Of a stretch of 11,179 bases of DNA, positions 5,472 to 11,179 are shown piece after piece; positions within the stretch are counted from its first letter, which is position 1; each line of letters begins with the position of its first letter. This stretch comes from Lachnospiraceae bacterium. Its GTDB lineage: Bacteria; Bacillota; Clostridia; Lachnospirales; Lachnospiraceae. The stretch is taken from NCBI GenBank assembly GCA_014804225.1, contig JAAVAF010000115.1, positions 1 to 11,179 of the forward strand, written 5' to 3'. A program made the position numbers and the translations under genes. Below the pieces are notes generated by a model. The model was not told the DNA's origin, did not search any database, and saw nothing but the letters and a program-made list of their open reading frames with translations.

Positions 5472-6818
5472 ATGGACTTTATGTTATTGACACAGAATTC
5501 AACTCTGATATTCAGATATGTTGTCTGGCTGCTTGGTTTGATCATGAATGTTATATTTGAATTACTCAACCTTGTTGGAATTCCAAATATCGGTTTATCC
5601 ATTATTTTATTTACAATTGTGATTTATTTGTTGATGATGCCGCTTACGATTAAACAGCAGCGATTTTCGAAGTTATCTGCGAAAATGAATCCGGAAATTG
5701 TAGCGATTCAAAATAAGTATAAGGGCAAACAGGACAATGAATCCATCGTAGCGATGAATGCAGAAACAAAACAAGTTTATGCAAAGTATGGTGTTTCTCC
5801 TTCGGGAAGCTGTTTACAGCTTTTAATACAGATGCCGATTTTGTTTGCACTTTATCGTGTTATCAGCTCTATGCCGGCATATGTTACAAGAATCGGTGAG
5901 GCATTTGGTGTTCTTGCAGATAAGATTATTGAAACACCCGGCGGTGTGGATTATATAAAAGCAACCACTGCAGCAAAAATGTTTTCTAAAAATTTTGCAA
6001 TTCCGGATAATACAAGAAATGCGATTATTGATACACTCAATAAGACATCTACGGTAGACATGGCAGCTTTGTCAGAAAAATTTGGACTTGCTGACCTTAT
6101 GTATAATGGAAAAATTATTCTTTCAAACGGCACAGAGAGAGGTATTATTGATATTTATAATAATTTTCTTGGATTAAATATCGGTAATTCTCCGATGGAT
6201 ACGATAAAAACGGCATTTGCTGCAGGAAATTATTTTCTGCTTGCGGGTGCAATTGCAATTCCAGTGCTTTCGGCAGTGACACAATGGATTAATTATAAAT
6301 TGATGCCACAGGCTGCAGCTTCCAATAACAATGATAATAAGAAGAAACAGCCGCAGAATGACACAGCAGAGGCAATGCAGCAATCTATGAAAATGATGAA
6401 TACAATGATGCCTTTAATGTCAGCATGGTTTTGTTTGACGCTTCCTGCCGGTATGGGAATTTATTGGGTTATTGGTGCAGTTGTCAGAAGTATTCAGCAG
6501 GTTGTCATCAATAAACATATTGATAAGATGGATATTGATGCAGAAATCGCAAAAAATGTGGAAAAATATAATGAAAAGCTTCGTAAACAGGGAATTGACC
6601 CCGCAAAATTAAATGCAGCAGCAAGAACGAATACAAAAAATATTTCTTCAAGAGCGGCATATCAGAATAACGGAGCAAAAAGACCTGCGATGACGGAGGA
6701 AGAGAAAGCGGAAGCAGTTAAAAAATCGACAGAGTATTATAATAATAATGCAAAACCGGGAAGTCTTGCGTCAAAAGCAAATATGGTAAAACAGTATAAT
6801 GAAAAAAATAATAAGTAA
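5472..6818 (+). CDS. yidC: Membrane protein insertase YidC/OxaA family
   Basis: YidC inserts and folds membrane proteins, alone or with the Sec translocon. The 448-residue protein lacks a lipobox cysteine at its start. An N-terminal hydrophobic stretch (about 11-37) precedes TM1 (about 38-58), the basic cytoplasmic hairpin KQQRFSKLSAKMNPEI (61-76), TM2 with LLIQMPILFALYRV (117-130), TM3 (about 252-275) and TM4-5 (about 311-345, with CLTLPAGMGIYWVIG). It is far longer than B. subtilis SpoIIIJ (about 260 residues) because of an insert of about 115 residues between TM2 and TM3 and a charged tail of about 100 residues. The groove arginine of TM1 in SpoIIIJ appears replaced by Tyr52. GGAAGGAGC lies upstream at a slightly long spacing; the start is otherwise unambiguous. 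Neighbours yidD and jag are the usual partners. Confidence 0.95.
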   Translation: MDFMLLTQNSTLIFRYVVWLLGLIMNVIFELLNLVGIPNIGLSIILFTIVIYLLMMPLTIKQQRFSKLSAKMNPEIVAIQNKYKGKQDNESIVAMNAETKQVYAKYGVSPSGSCLQLLIQMPILFALYRVISSMPAYVTRIGEAFGVLADKIIETPGGVDYIKATTAAKMFSKNFAIPDNTRNAIIDTLNKTSTVDMAALSEKFGLADLMYNGKIILSNGTERGIIDIYNNFLGLNIGNSPMDTIKTAFAAGNYFLLAGAIAIPVLSAVTQWINYKLMPQAAASNNNDNKKKQPQNDTAEAMQQSMKMMNTMMPLMSAWFCLTLPAGMGIYWVIGAVVRSIQQVVINKHIDKMDIDAEIAKNVEKYNEKLRKQGIDPAKLNAAARTNTKNISSRAAYQNNGAKRPAMTEEEKAEAVKKSTEYYNNNAKPGSLASKANMVKQYNEKNNK

Positions 6819-6840
6819 GAAATGAAGAACAGAAAAGGAA

Positions 6841-6866
6841 CAAATTAGTGCTTAAATATTAATTTG
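6841..6866 (+). repeat. Leader hairpin before jag
   Basis: CAAATTA (6841-6847) pairs perfectly with TAATTTG (6860-6866) across a 12-nt loop. As at yidC, the 3' arm overlaps the start of the shared leader element, so the two leaders resemble each other in fold and position as well as sequence. Confidence 0.4.
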
Positions 6867-6885
6867 CAGACTGAGGAAGGAGCGA
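6861..6885 (+). repeat. Shared leader element, copy 2 (jag)
   Basis: This is the second copy of the element at 5437-5461. It contains AATTTGC, GACT and the GGAAGGAGC ribosome binding site, and lies 34 nt before the jag start counted from its first base. No other copy was noticed in the window. Confidence 0.6.
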
Positions 6886-6894
6886 AATTATTTT

Positions 6895-7806
6895 ATGGAG
6901 TATATAGAATTTAAAGGTGCAACGAAAAATGATGCGATTACAGCGGCGTGCACACATTTTTCCATTCCAAGCAGCAAGCTTGATTATGAAGTAATCGAAG
7001 AAGGAAAAGCAGGTTTTTTAGGAATCGGTTCAAAGCCTGCCGTTATTAAAGCAAGAATCAAAGAAGAATCTGAAATCGTTGAAGAAAAGAGTGAATCTGT
7101 CAATATTATTACAGAGGATCCTGTGATTGCAAGTGTAAAAGAAGCTGCTGAAAAAATTGAAGATATTGATGTTGAGGCGATTGCGAAAAAGTTCCTTGAG
7201 GACGTATTTAAGGCAATGAATTTGACAGTTAATATGGATATTAAATATAATGACTCTTTAAGAAATCTTGATGTAGAACTTAGTGGAGACGAGATGGGTG
7301 TTTTGATTGGAAAACGTGGTCAAACGCTTGATTCGCTGCAGTATCTGATTTCACTTGTTGTAAATAAGGGTACGAATGAGTATGTCAGAGTAAAAGTTGA
7401 TACAGAGAATTATAGAGAGAGACGCAAGGAGACATTGGAGAATCTTGCAAAGAATATTTCTTATAAGGTAAAAAGAACAAGAAGATCTGTTTCTTTGGAG
7501 CCGATGAATCCTTATGAGAGAAGAATTATTCATTCTGCATTACAAAATGACAAGTATGTCACAACGCACAGTGAGGGTGAGGAACCGTTTAGACGCGTTG
7601 TGGTTGTTCCGAAAAGAGATGCAAACTACTCTGAAAGAGGCGGTTATAGCAGAGGTGGTTACGGAAGTGGTCGCGGCGGTTATAGCAAGGGTGGTTATAA
7701 CAGAGGTTATAATAAAAATTATAAGAATGCAAACGCAGAGAATGCAAATACAGAGAATACAGAGACGGTTGGGAATAACGATAATAGTTCTGAGACAGAA
7801 GAATAA
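6895..7806 (+). CDS. jag: KhpB/Jag (EloR) RNA-binding protein with glycine-rich tail
   Basis: Jag, also called KhpB or EloR, is a cytoplasmic RNA-binding protein that, with KhpA, affects cell elongation and division in Gram-positive bacteria. The 303-residue sequence has a Jag_N domain (1 to about 53, with GKAGFLGIGSKPA), an acidic linker, a KH domain (about 95-170) with its GKRG loop (139-142), and an R3H domain (about 172-240) with R209-xxx-H213 in NPYERRIIHSAL. An unusual tail follows: five glycine pairs between tyrosines and arginines (about 248-272), then an Asn/Glu-rich end. Start ATG 6895 has GGAAGGAGC upstream. It is the last gene of the rpmH-yidC run and is closed by a strong terminator. 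The tail is rare in textbook Jag proteins and suggests extra RNA contact, which is inference. Confidence 0.95.
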   Translation: MEYIEFKGATKNDAITAACTHFSIPSSKLDYEVIEEGKAGFLGIGSKPAVIKARIKEESEIVEEKSESVNIITEDPVIASVKEAAEKIEDIDVEAIAKKFLEDVFKAMNLTVNMDIKYNDSLRNLDVELSGDEMGVLIGKRGQTLDSLQYLISLVVNKGTNEYVRVKVDTENYRERRKETLENLAKNISYKVKRTRRSVSLEPMNPYERRIIHSALQNDKYVTTHSEGEEPFRRVVVVPKRDANYSERGGYSRGGYGSGRGGYSKGGYNRGYNKNYKNANAENANTENTETVGNNDNSSETEE

Positions 7807-7808
7807 GA

Positions 7809-7840
7809 AAAAAGAACCTTGTTTTTACAGGGTTCTTTTT
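7809..7840 (+). terminator. Intrinsic terminator after jag
   Basis: AAAAAGAACC (7809-7818) pairs with GGTTCTTTTT (7831-7840). The stem can continue inward by about four pairs, including one G-U, to a T-rich loop. The 3' arm itself supplies the T-run. The A-tract and T-tract arms mean it could also stop transcription coming from the right. It ends the rpmH-rnpA-yidD-yidC-jag unit. Confidence 0.85.
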
Positions 7841-7876
7841 ACCATATAGAAAATTGTGTTAAGTTTGGTGGAAATG

Positions 7877-7907
7877 AAACGCAAGCTGCCTAAGCTTGCG
7901 TTTTTTT
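7877..7907 (+). terminator. Terminator-shaped hairpin directly before mnmE
   Basis: AAACGCAAGCT (7877-7887) pairs perfectly with AGCTTGCGTTT (7893-7903) around a 5-nt loop, and the T-run reaches 7907. It is a textbook intrinsic terminator only 19 bp from the mnmE start. Either it is a second stop for read-through from jag, or transcripts into mnmE carry it as a leader attenuator. Confidence 0.85.
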
Positions 7908-7926
7908 AAAAGAAATGAGGATTGTG

Positions 7927-9336
7927 ATGAATACAGATACAATTGCAGCGATTGCTACTGCGGTAAGTGATTCGGGAATTGGGATTATCAGAGTGAGCGG
8001 CGATGATGCGATAGAGATTGTTGATAAGGTTTATCGTTCAAAATCGGGTAAAAAAAGATTGGTGAATGTAGAAAGTCATACCATTCACTATGGATTCATT
8101 TATGATGGTGATACGCTTGTTGATGAAGTGATGGTTGCGGTAATGAAAGCGCCGAATACGTATACAAAAGAAAATACGGTTGAGATTGATTGTCACGGTG
8201 GGATTCTTGTGATGCATAAGATTTTGGAAACGGTAATGAAAAATGGTTGCAGACTGGCAGAACCGGGAGAGTTTACGAAGCGTGCGTTTTTAAATGGTAG
8301 GATTGATTTGTCTAAGGCGGAAGCTGTTATGGATTTGATTCACTCGAAAAATGAGTTTGCTCTGAAGGCGTCTGTAAATCAATTAAAAGGCACTGTTTCT
8401 GATAAGGTTAAGAATTTGCGTGATGATATTTTGTATGAGATTGCTTTTATTGAATCGGCACTTGACGATCCCGAGCATATTAGTCTTGATGGGTATTGTG
8501 AAAAATTAGAGAAGAAAGTTTTGGGAATTAGGGCAGAATTAAAGAAATTGATTGACAGTGCGGATAACGGAAAGCTCTTAAAGGATGGTATCAATACTGT
8601 AATTGTAGGAAAGCCCAATGTCGGGAAATCTTCTTTTTTAAATCTGCTTGTGGGAGAAGAAAAGGCGATTGTTACGAGTGTTGCAGGAACAACGCGTGAT
8701 GTGCTTGAAGAGTCTGTGAAATTAAACGGGGTTGGACTCAATATTATTGATACGGCGGGGATTCGTGACACAGATGACGAAGTGGAAAAAATCGGTGTTG
8801 AGAAAGCGAGAAAATATGCGAATAATGCGGATTTGATTATTTATATGACAGATGTGTCACAAAAGCTTGACGAAAACGATGCTGAAATTGCGGAGCTTAT
8901 TGCGGGGAAGAAAATTATTGTGTTGTTGAATAAAACAGATTTAGAACAGGTTGTAAGTGATGCAGAAATTTCCAAATTGTTTTATAAAAATATGACAGAT
9001 ATGTCAGAAAGTAATTCTGTAAGAATTATTAAAACATCTACTAAGGAAAATATTGGAATAGATGAATTTGAAGATACAATAAAAGAAATGTTTTTTGGCG
9101 GAGAGATTGCTGTCAATGATGAGATTTATATTACGAGTGGAAGGCATAAAGAAGCATTGATGGAAGCATATGAGAGTATGGGATTAGTACTAAACAGCCT
9201 TGCTGATCAAATGCCTGAGGATTTTTATTCCATTGATTTGATGAGCGCTTATGCTTCTCTTGGAAGGATTATCGGGGAAGAGGTTGGAGAGGACCTTGTG
9301 AATGAAATCTTTTCGAAGTTTTGTATGGGGAAATAG
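7927..9336 (+). CDS. mnmE: tRNA uridine-5-carboxymethylaminomethyl modification GTPase MnmE
   Basis: MnmE (TrmE), with MnmG, uses methylene-tetrahydrofolate to modify uridine 34 of tRNAs reading two-fold degenerate codons. From ATG 7927 it is 469 residues. The N-terminal folate-binding domain begins DTIAAIATA and includes EPGEFTKRAFLNG. The G domain carries G1 GKPNVGKS (228-235), G2 TTRD (255-258), G3 DTAG (275-278), G4 NKTD (335-338) and G5 STKE (371-374). The protein ends in the catalytic CMGK (C466). An in-frame ATG at 7915 would add MRIV, but GAGG at 7917-7920 is spaced correctly for 7927 and family members start close to DTIAAIAT. mnmG usually follows mnmE; here it does not within the window. 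Confidence 0.96.
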   Translation: MNTDTIAAIATAVSDSGIGIIRVSGDDAIEIVDKVYRSKSGKKRLVNVESHTIHYGFIYDGDTLVDEVMVAVMKAPNTYTKENTVEIDCHGGILVMHKILETVMKNGCRLAEPGEFTKRAFLNGRIDLSKAEAVMDLIHSKNEFALKASVNQLKGTVSDKVKNLRDDILYEIAFIESALDDPEHISLDGYCEKLEKKVLGIRAELKKLIDSADNGKLLKDGINTVIVGKPNVGKSSFLNLLVGEEKAIVTSVAGTTRDVLEESVKLNGVGLNIIDTAGIRDTDDEVEKIGVEKARKYANNADLIIYMTDVSQKLDENDAEIAELIAGKKIIVLLNKTDLEQVVSDAEISKLFYKNMTDMSESNSVRIIKTSTKENIGIDEFEDTIKEMFFGGEIAVNDEIYITSGRHKEALMEAYESMGLVLNSLADQMPEDFYSIDLMSAYASLGRIIGEEVGEDLVNEIFSKFCMGK

Positions 9337-9337
9337 T

Positions 9338-9354
9338 GTGAGAAGAATTCTCAC
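9338..9354 (+). terminator. Hairpin after mnmE, weak terminator candidate
   Basis: GTGAGAA (9338-9344) and TTCTCAC (9348-9354) form a 7-bp stem with a GAA loop, starting 2 bp after the mnmE stop. The following TTATATT is a poor T-tract. It ends just before the AGGAGA ribosome binding site of the next gene, so it may be a weak terminator or an mRNA-stabilising or translation-affecting hairpin. Confidence 0.45.
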
Positions 9355-9375
9355 TTATATTAGGAGAAAAGCAAT

Positions 9376-9891
9376 ATGAATAAAGAGGAACATCACAGAT
9401 TTTGCGTATTTTGTGTGTTTGTTGCAGTGTCTTGTATATGTTCGGTAGTATATGCATATATGGTATGTAATGCAATGGAGTCTGTTGGTAATGTTAAAGT
9501 TTCTGGTGGTGAATTTATGGTTGACGGTGAAGATTTTGCGCCTATTATTCAAATAAGTGAAATGATAGTCAAAATTATGGCAAAAGGAATTATGGCATTG
9601 ATTCTTCTGATGTTTGGTGTTGTTTTTGCTGTAATCGGTAATGTGTTGGCTTTTATCTATTTATATAAACTCACTTTGAAAGAAAATTCATACATATCGA
9701 AAAAGGAAATATCTTTGACTCAAATGGTTATATGGGGAACCTTGATTATAGAGTTTATAACGGATGTTATACTGATACAAAGAGATTTTTTATGGATTGC
9801 TTTATTACTGATTTGGCAGATGCCGCTATTTGCAAATCTGTTCTATCTTTTTAAAATGAAAAAACATTATAAGAGAATGAATCAATATTGA
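9376..9891 (+). CDS. Four-helix membrane protein of unknown function
   Basis: I do not recognise this 171-residue protein. It has four likely membrane helices, at about 10-31, 72-98, 114-133 and 138-159. A polar segment between helices 1 and 2 (about 32-65) includes NVKVSGGEFMVDGEDFAP. The C-terminus is short and basic (KMKKHYKRMNQY). Helix 1 is rich in cysteine (C10, C13, C20, C22, C31). AGGAGA lies 8 bases before the ATG, so translation is well supported. It begins 39 bp after mnmE on the same strand, behind a weak hairpin, and could be co-transcribed with mnmE. The DUF-like size and accessory setting give no function. The position, between mnmE and where mnmG is usually found, suggests a later insertion. 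Confidence 0.75.
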   Translation: MNKEEHHRFCVFCVFVAVSCICSVVYAYMVCNAMESVGNVKVSGGEFMVDGEDFAPIIQISEMIVKIMAKGIMALILLMFGVVFAVIGNVLAFIYLYKLTLKENSYISKKEISLTQMVIWGTLIIEFITDVILIQRDFLWIALLLIWQMPLFANLFYLFKMKKHYKRMNQY

Positions 9892-9932
9892 GGAATATTA
9901 TTACAGAAAAGGAAGTATTGAAAGGGTAATGA

Positions 9933-10046
9933 TTTATATTATATATATCTTCCTATGAATCGCCTCCATTTGAAATTCTTGAAAAAAATATAGATAAAGT
10001 TTCTAAGCAGTTAAAGCCATATGTATTGGGTATTTTAAAAGAATAA
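9933..10046 (+). pseudogene. Probable coding remnant (37 codons, no start)
   Basis: An open frame from the TGA at 9930-9932 to the TAA at 10044-10046 encodes 37 residues ending PPFEILEKNIDKVSKQLKP and VLGILKE. It reads like the amphipathic C-terminus of a protein. It has no ATG, GTG or TTG start and no ribosome binding site in frame. An ATG at 9929 lies in a different frame, one base off, next to an ATATATATAT tract where slippage is easy. It may be the end of a decayed gene. The rest of 9892-10126 holds only AT-rich DNA and a weak promoter candidate. Confidence 0.35.
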
Positions 10047-10060
10047 CTCCCTTTTTAGAA

Positions 10061-10089
10061 TTGTGTTTTTACTGAAAACAAATTATACT
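10061..10089 (+). promoter_or_regulatory. Weak promoter candidate before the 61-residue gene
   Basis: TTGTGT (10061-10066) and TATACT (10084-10089) are 17 bp apart. The -10 is good and the -35 poor. It would start transcription near 10096, about 30 nt before the ATG at 10127. Confidence 0.3.
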
Positions 10090-10126
10090 TATACTGATAA
10101 ATCGGAAGTTTTAAAGGAGCAAATAA

Positions 10127-10312
10127 ATGGATTTACCTTGGGGTGCAACAGAAGATGATTTTGAAAAATGTAAAAATATAATTTTAGAATTAACAGAGAA
10201 TCAAGAAGTCAATGAGTATGCATTGAATTTGCTAAATATTATTTATGCCAAAGGTGGTAGCTATTCTGAAAAGACTATGCGAGCATTTGCAGAAGAATAT
10301 TTGAAAAGATAG
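10127..10312 (+). CDS. Small hypothetical protein, possibly frameshift-truncated
   Basis: I do not recognise this 61-residue acidic protein. It starts MDLPWGATEDDFEKCKN, looks mainly helical and has no signal peptide or membrane segment. The start is well supported by AAGGAG at 10114-10119, seven bases before the ATG. It ends EEYLKR at a TAG. One base off, the reading frame continues DNYYLIEQLIKYEFIIKNR to a TAG at 10369-10371, which fits as a natural extension of the helix. A one-base loss near 10310 would explain this, so the gene may be broken at its 3' end or the sequence may carry an error. Its short length alone makes the functional status uncertain. It lies in the AT-rich accessory stretch after mnmE. 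Confidence 0.5.
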   Translation: MDLPWGATEDDFEKCKNIILELTENQEVNEYALNLLNIIYAKGGSYSEKTMRAFAEEYLKR

Positions 10313-10371
10313 ACAATTATTATCTTATTGAACAGTTGATAAAATATGAATTTATTATAAAAAATCGATAG
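10312..10371 (+). pseudogene. Possible out-of-frame 3' end of the preceding gene
   Basis: Nineteen codons in a different frame directly follow the preceding small gene and end at a stop. The translation is amphipathic (YYLIEQLIKYEF) and protein-like. It has no start or ribosome binding site of its own. One added base at the junction would fuse it to the upstream frame. Confidence 0.3.
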
Positions 10372-10415
10372 ATGTATCATCAATTGGAACTTGTCAAATA
10401 GTCGGAGAAAAAAAT

Positions 10416-10916
10416 ATGTATAAAAAAGAAGAGAAAAAGTTTAACTATCTATTGGATAAACTCTTGCTGTTGTGTATAGATTCAGAAAAAAATAAATATA
10501 GTATTTCTTATCATAACGGACAAATTTTAGATATGTTGTGGGGAAATAAAGAGTTATTACCGGTCAGCATTCAGGAAAAAATTATAAAAATCCTTCCAAT
10601 TACACATAGCTGGGTTATATTGTCAGCGCTTGCAAAAAAAGACTATCGACATTGGAGTAATGAGATTGTAAAGCTTCTTGATTTAAATGACCCTTATTTT
10701 AGCGAAGAAGTTATTCGAACACTTTTTAAAATGGGTACATATCAGTATGCAGAGGAAATATATCCATTTGCTGTTTTAAGTATAGATGATAAGATGCCAT
10801 TTAGTTCAATTACTTACAGAGAAGGACTGAAACTGGACGCTAATTCCAGTTTTCAACGTATTAATGATGAGGCAAAGAAATATATAAAAAAAGCGGAAAA
10901 ATTGAATAAGAAGTAA
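10416..10916 (+). CDS. All-helical hypothetical protein, possibly HEAT-like
   Basis: I cannot name this 166-residue protein. It appears wholly alpha-helical and soluble. Paired helices such as SIQEKIIKIL, SWVILSALAKKDY, WSNEIVKLLDLNDPYFSEE and VIRTLFKMGTYQYAEEIYPF recall short HEAT-type repeats. Both ends are rich in lysine. Translation is supported by GGAGA at 10404-10408, seven bases before the ATG. Low GC, lone small genes and nearby remnants recall orphan immunity genes of polymorphic toxin systems, but no toxin is visible and no specific family is recognised, so this is only a guess. No clear terminator follows; the next promoter lies 50 bp downstream. Confidence 0.7.
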   Translation: MYKKEEKKFNYLLDKLLLLCIDSEKNKYSISYHNGQILDMLWGNKELLPVSIQEKIIKILPITHSWVILSALAKKDYRHWSNEIVKLLDLNDPYFSEEVIRTLFKMGTYQYAEEIYPFAVLSIDDKMPFSSITYREGLKLDANSSFQRINDEAKKYIKKAEKLNKK

Positions 10917-10965
10917 AAAATAAGTTTAATCTGTAAAACAATGTAAAACAAATTCAGCTATTTTA

Positions 10966-10994
10966 TTGACAATGTTTGCAAAGATACATATAAT
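10966..10994 (+). promoter_or_regulatory. Perfect consensus promoter for the dinJ-like gene
   Basis: TTGACA (10966-10971) and TATAAT (10989-10994) match the sigma-A consensus at all twelve positions with a 17-bp spacer. The start site would be near 11001, about 27 nt before the ATG. A promoter this strong normally implies repression, which fits autoregulation by the antitoxin, though I see no clear operator palindrome. Confidence 0.87.
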
Positions 10995-11027
10995 AAAACC
11001 AAAAGTAAGCGAGGAGTGATATCTTAT

Positions 11028-11179
11028 ATGGCTACTACGAATATTAATGTGCGTGTGGATTCTGCGTTAAAACAGGAAGCAGAATCTCTTTTTGATGATC
11101 TTGGATTAAGTATGTCTGCGGCAATTAATATGTTTTTGCGGTCAGCTATTAATTATAATGGTATTCCGTTTGAAGTAAA
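11028..11179 (+). CDS. RelB/DinJ-family antitoxin (3' end beyond window)
   Basis: The first 50 codons match the N-terminus of RelB/DinJ antitoxins, ribbon-helix-helix proteins that bind their own operator and neutralise a YafQ/RelE-type mRNA-cleaving toxin. The strand NINVRVDSALKQEAESLFDDLG is followed by the helix-turn LSMSAAINMFLRSAI and then GIPFEV, a typical DinJ order. GAGGAG lies at 11011-11016, 11 bases before the ATG, slightly long. The gene runs off the window, so its toxin-binding C-terminus and any toxin gene cannot be seen. A perfect consensus promoter drives it independently of the genes to the left. Stand-alone DinJ-like genes also occur in gut Firmicutes, so a full toxin-antitoxin pair is likely but not shown. 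Confidence 0.88.
   Translation, partial: MATTNINVRVDSALKQEAESLFDDLGLSMSAAINMFLRSAINYNGIPFEV

Noticed and set aside
7514..7849. 111-codon frame overlapping the end of jag
   Set aside because: It is the shifted reading of the glycine-rich repeat region and runs into the terminator; no start signal.
8379..8771. 130-codon antisense frame in mnmE
   Set aside because: Serine/phenylalanine-rich antisense of a conserved GTPase gene; a typical shadow frame.
1..11179. CRISPR array, tRNA, rRNA or insertion sequence
   Set aside because: No regularly spaced repeats, no tRNA- or rRNA-like segments and no transposase or paired terminal repeats were seen on reading either strand.

Overview
The window is the chromosomal replication-origin neighbourhood of a low-GC Firmicute, most likely a clostridial bacterium of the Lachnospiraceae type. 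This rests on the gene order (recF-yaaA-dnaN-dnaA / oriC / rpmH-rnpA-yidD-yidC-jag-mnmE), on strong AGGAGG-like ribosome binding sites, and on protein details such as the RnpA start MKFSESLK and a YidC with a long insert and long tail. The species cannot be fixed from the sequence alone.

Left arm (1-3994, minus strand): dnaA, dnaN, a small S4-domain gene (yaaA) and recF run leftward away from the origin. recF is cut by the window edge just before its Walker B motif. A 345-bp gap between dnaA and dnaN holds a perfect DnaA box and AT-rich DNA, so it may be a second half of a bipartite origin.

Origin (about 4140-4340): six DnaA boxes, three perfect and three with one mismatch, lie in two groups of three around an AT-rich spacer of about 90 bp. 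A dnaA promoter candidate points left and a near-consensus promoter (TTGACT-17-TATAAT) points right to rpmH.

Right arm (4534-7806, plus strand): rpmH (too short to be obvious as an ORF), rnpA, yidD, yidC and jag/khpB make ribosomal protein L34, the RNase P protein, two membrane-insertion factors and a KH/R3H RNA-binding protein. They look like one transcription unit with an internal terminator or attenuator after rpmH and a strong terminator after jag. mnmE (tRNA wobble-uridine modification GTPase) follows, behind a second terminator-shaped hairpin that sits immediately before its start.

Accessory tail (9337-11179): the partner gene mnmG, common directly after mnmE in Firmicutes, is absent here. 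In its place is AT-rich DNA with a four-helix membrane protein of unknown function, two short or decayed coding remnants, an all-helical protein of unknown function, and the first 50 codons of a RelB/DinJ-family antitoxin behind a perfect consensus promoter. This tail is the least conventional part of the window. I see no convincing evidence for a complete new multi-gene system. The more unusual signals are a duplicated leader element before yidC and jag, the YidC groove substitution, and the decayed genes after mnmE.
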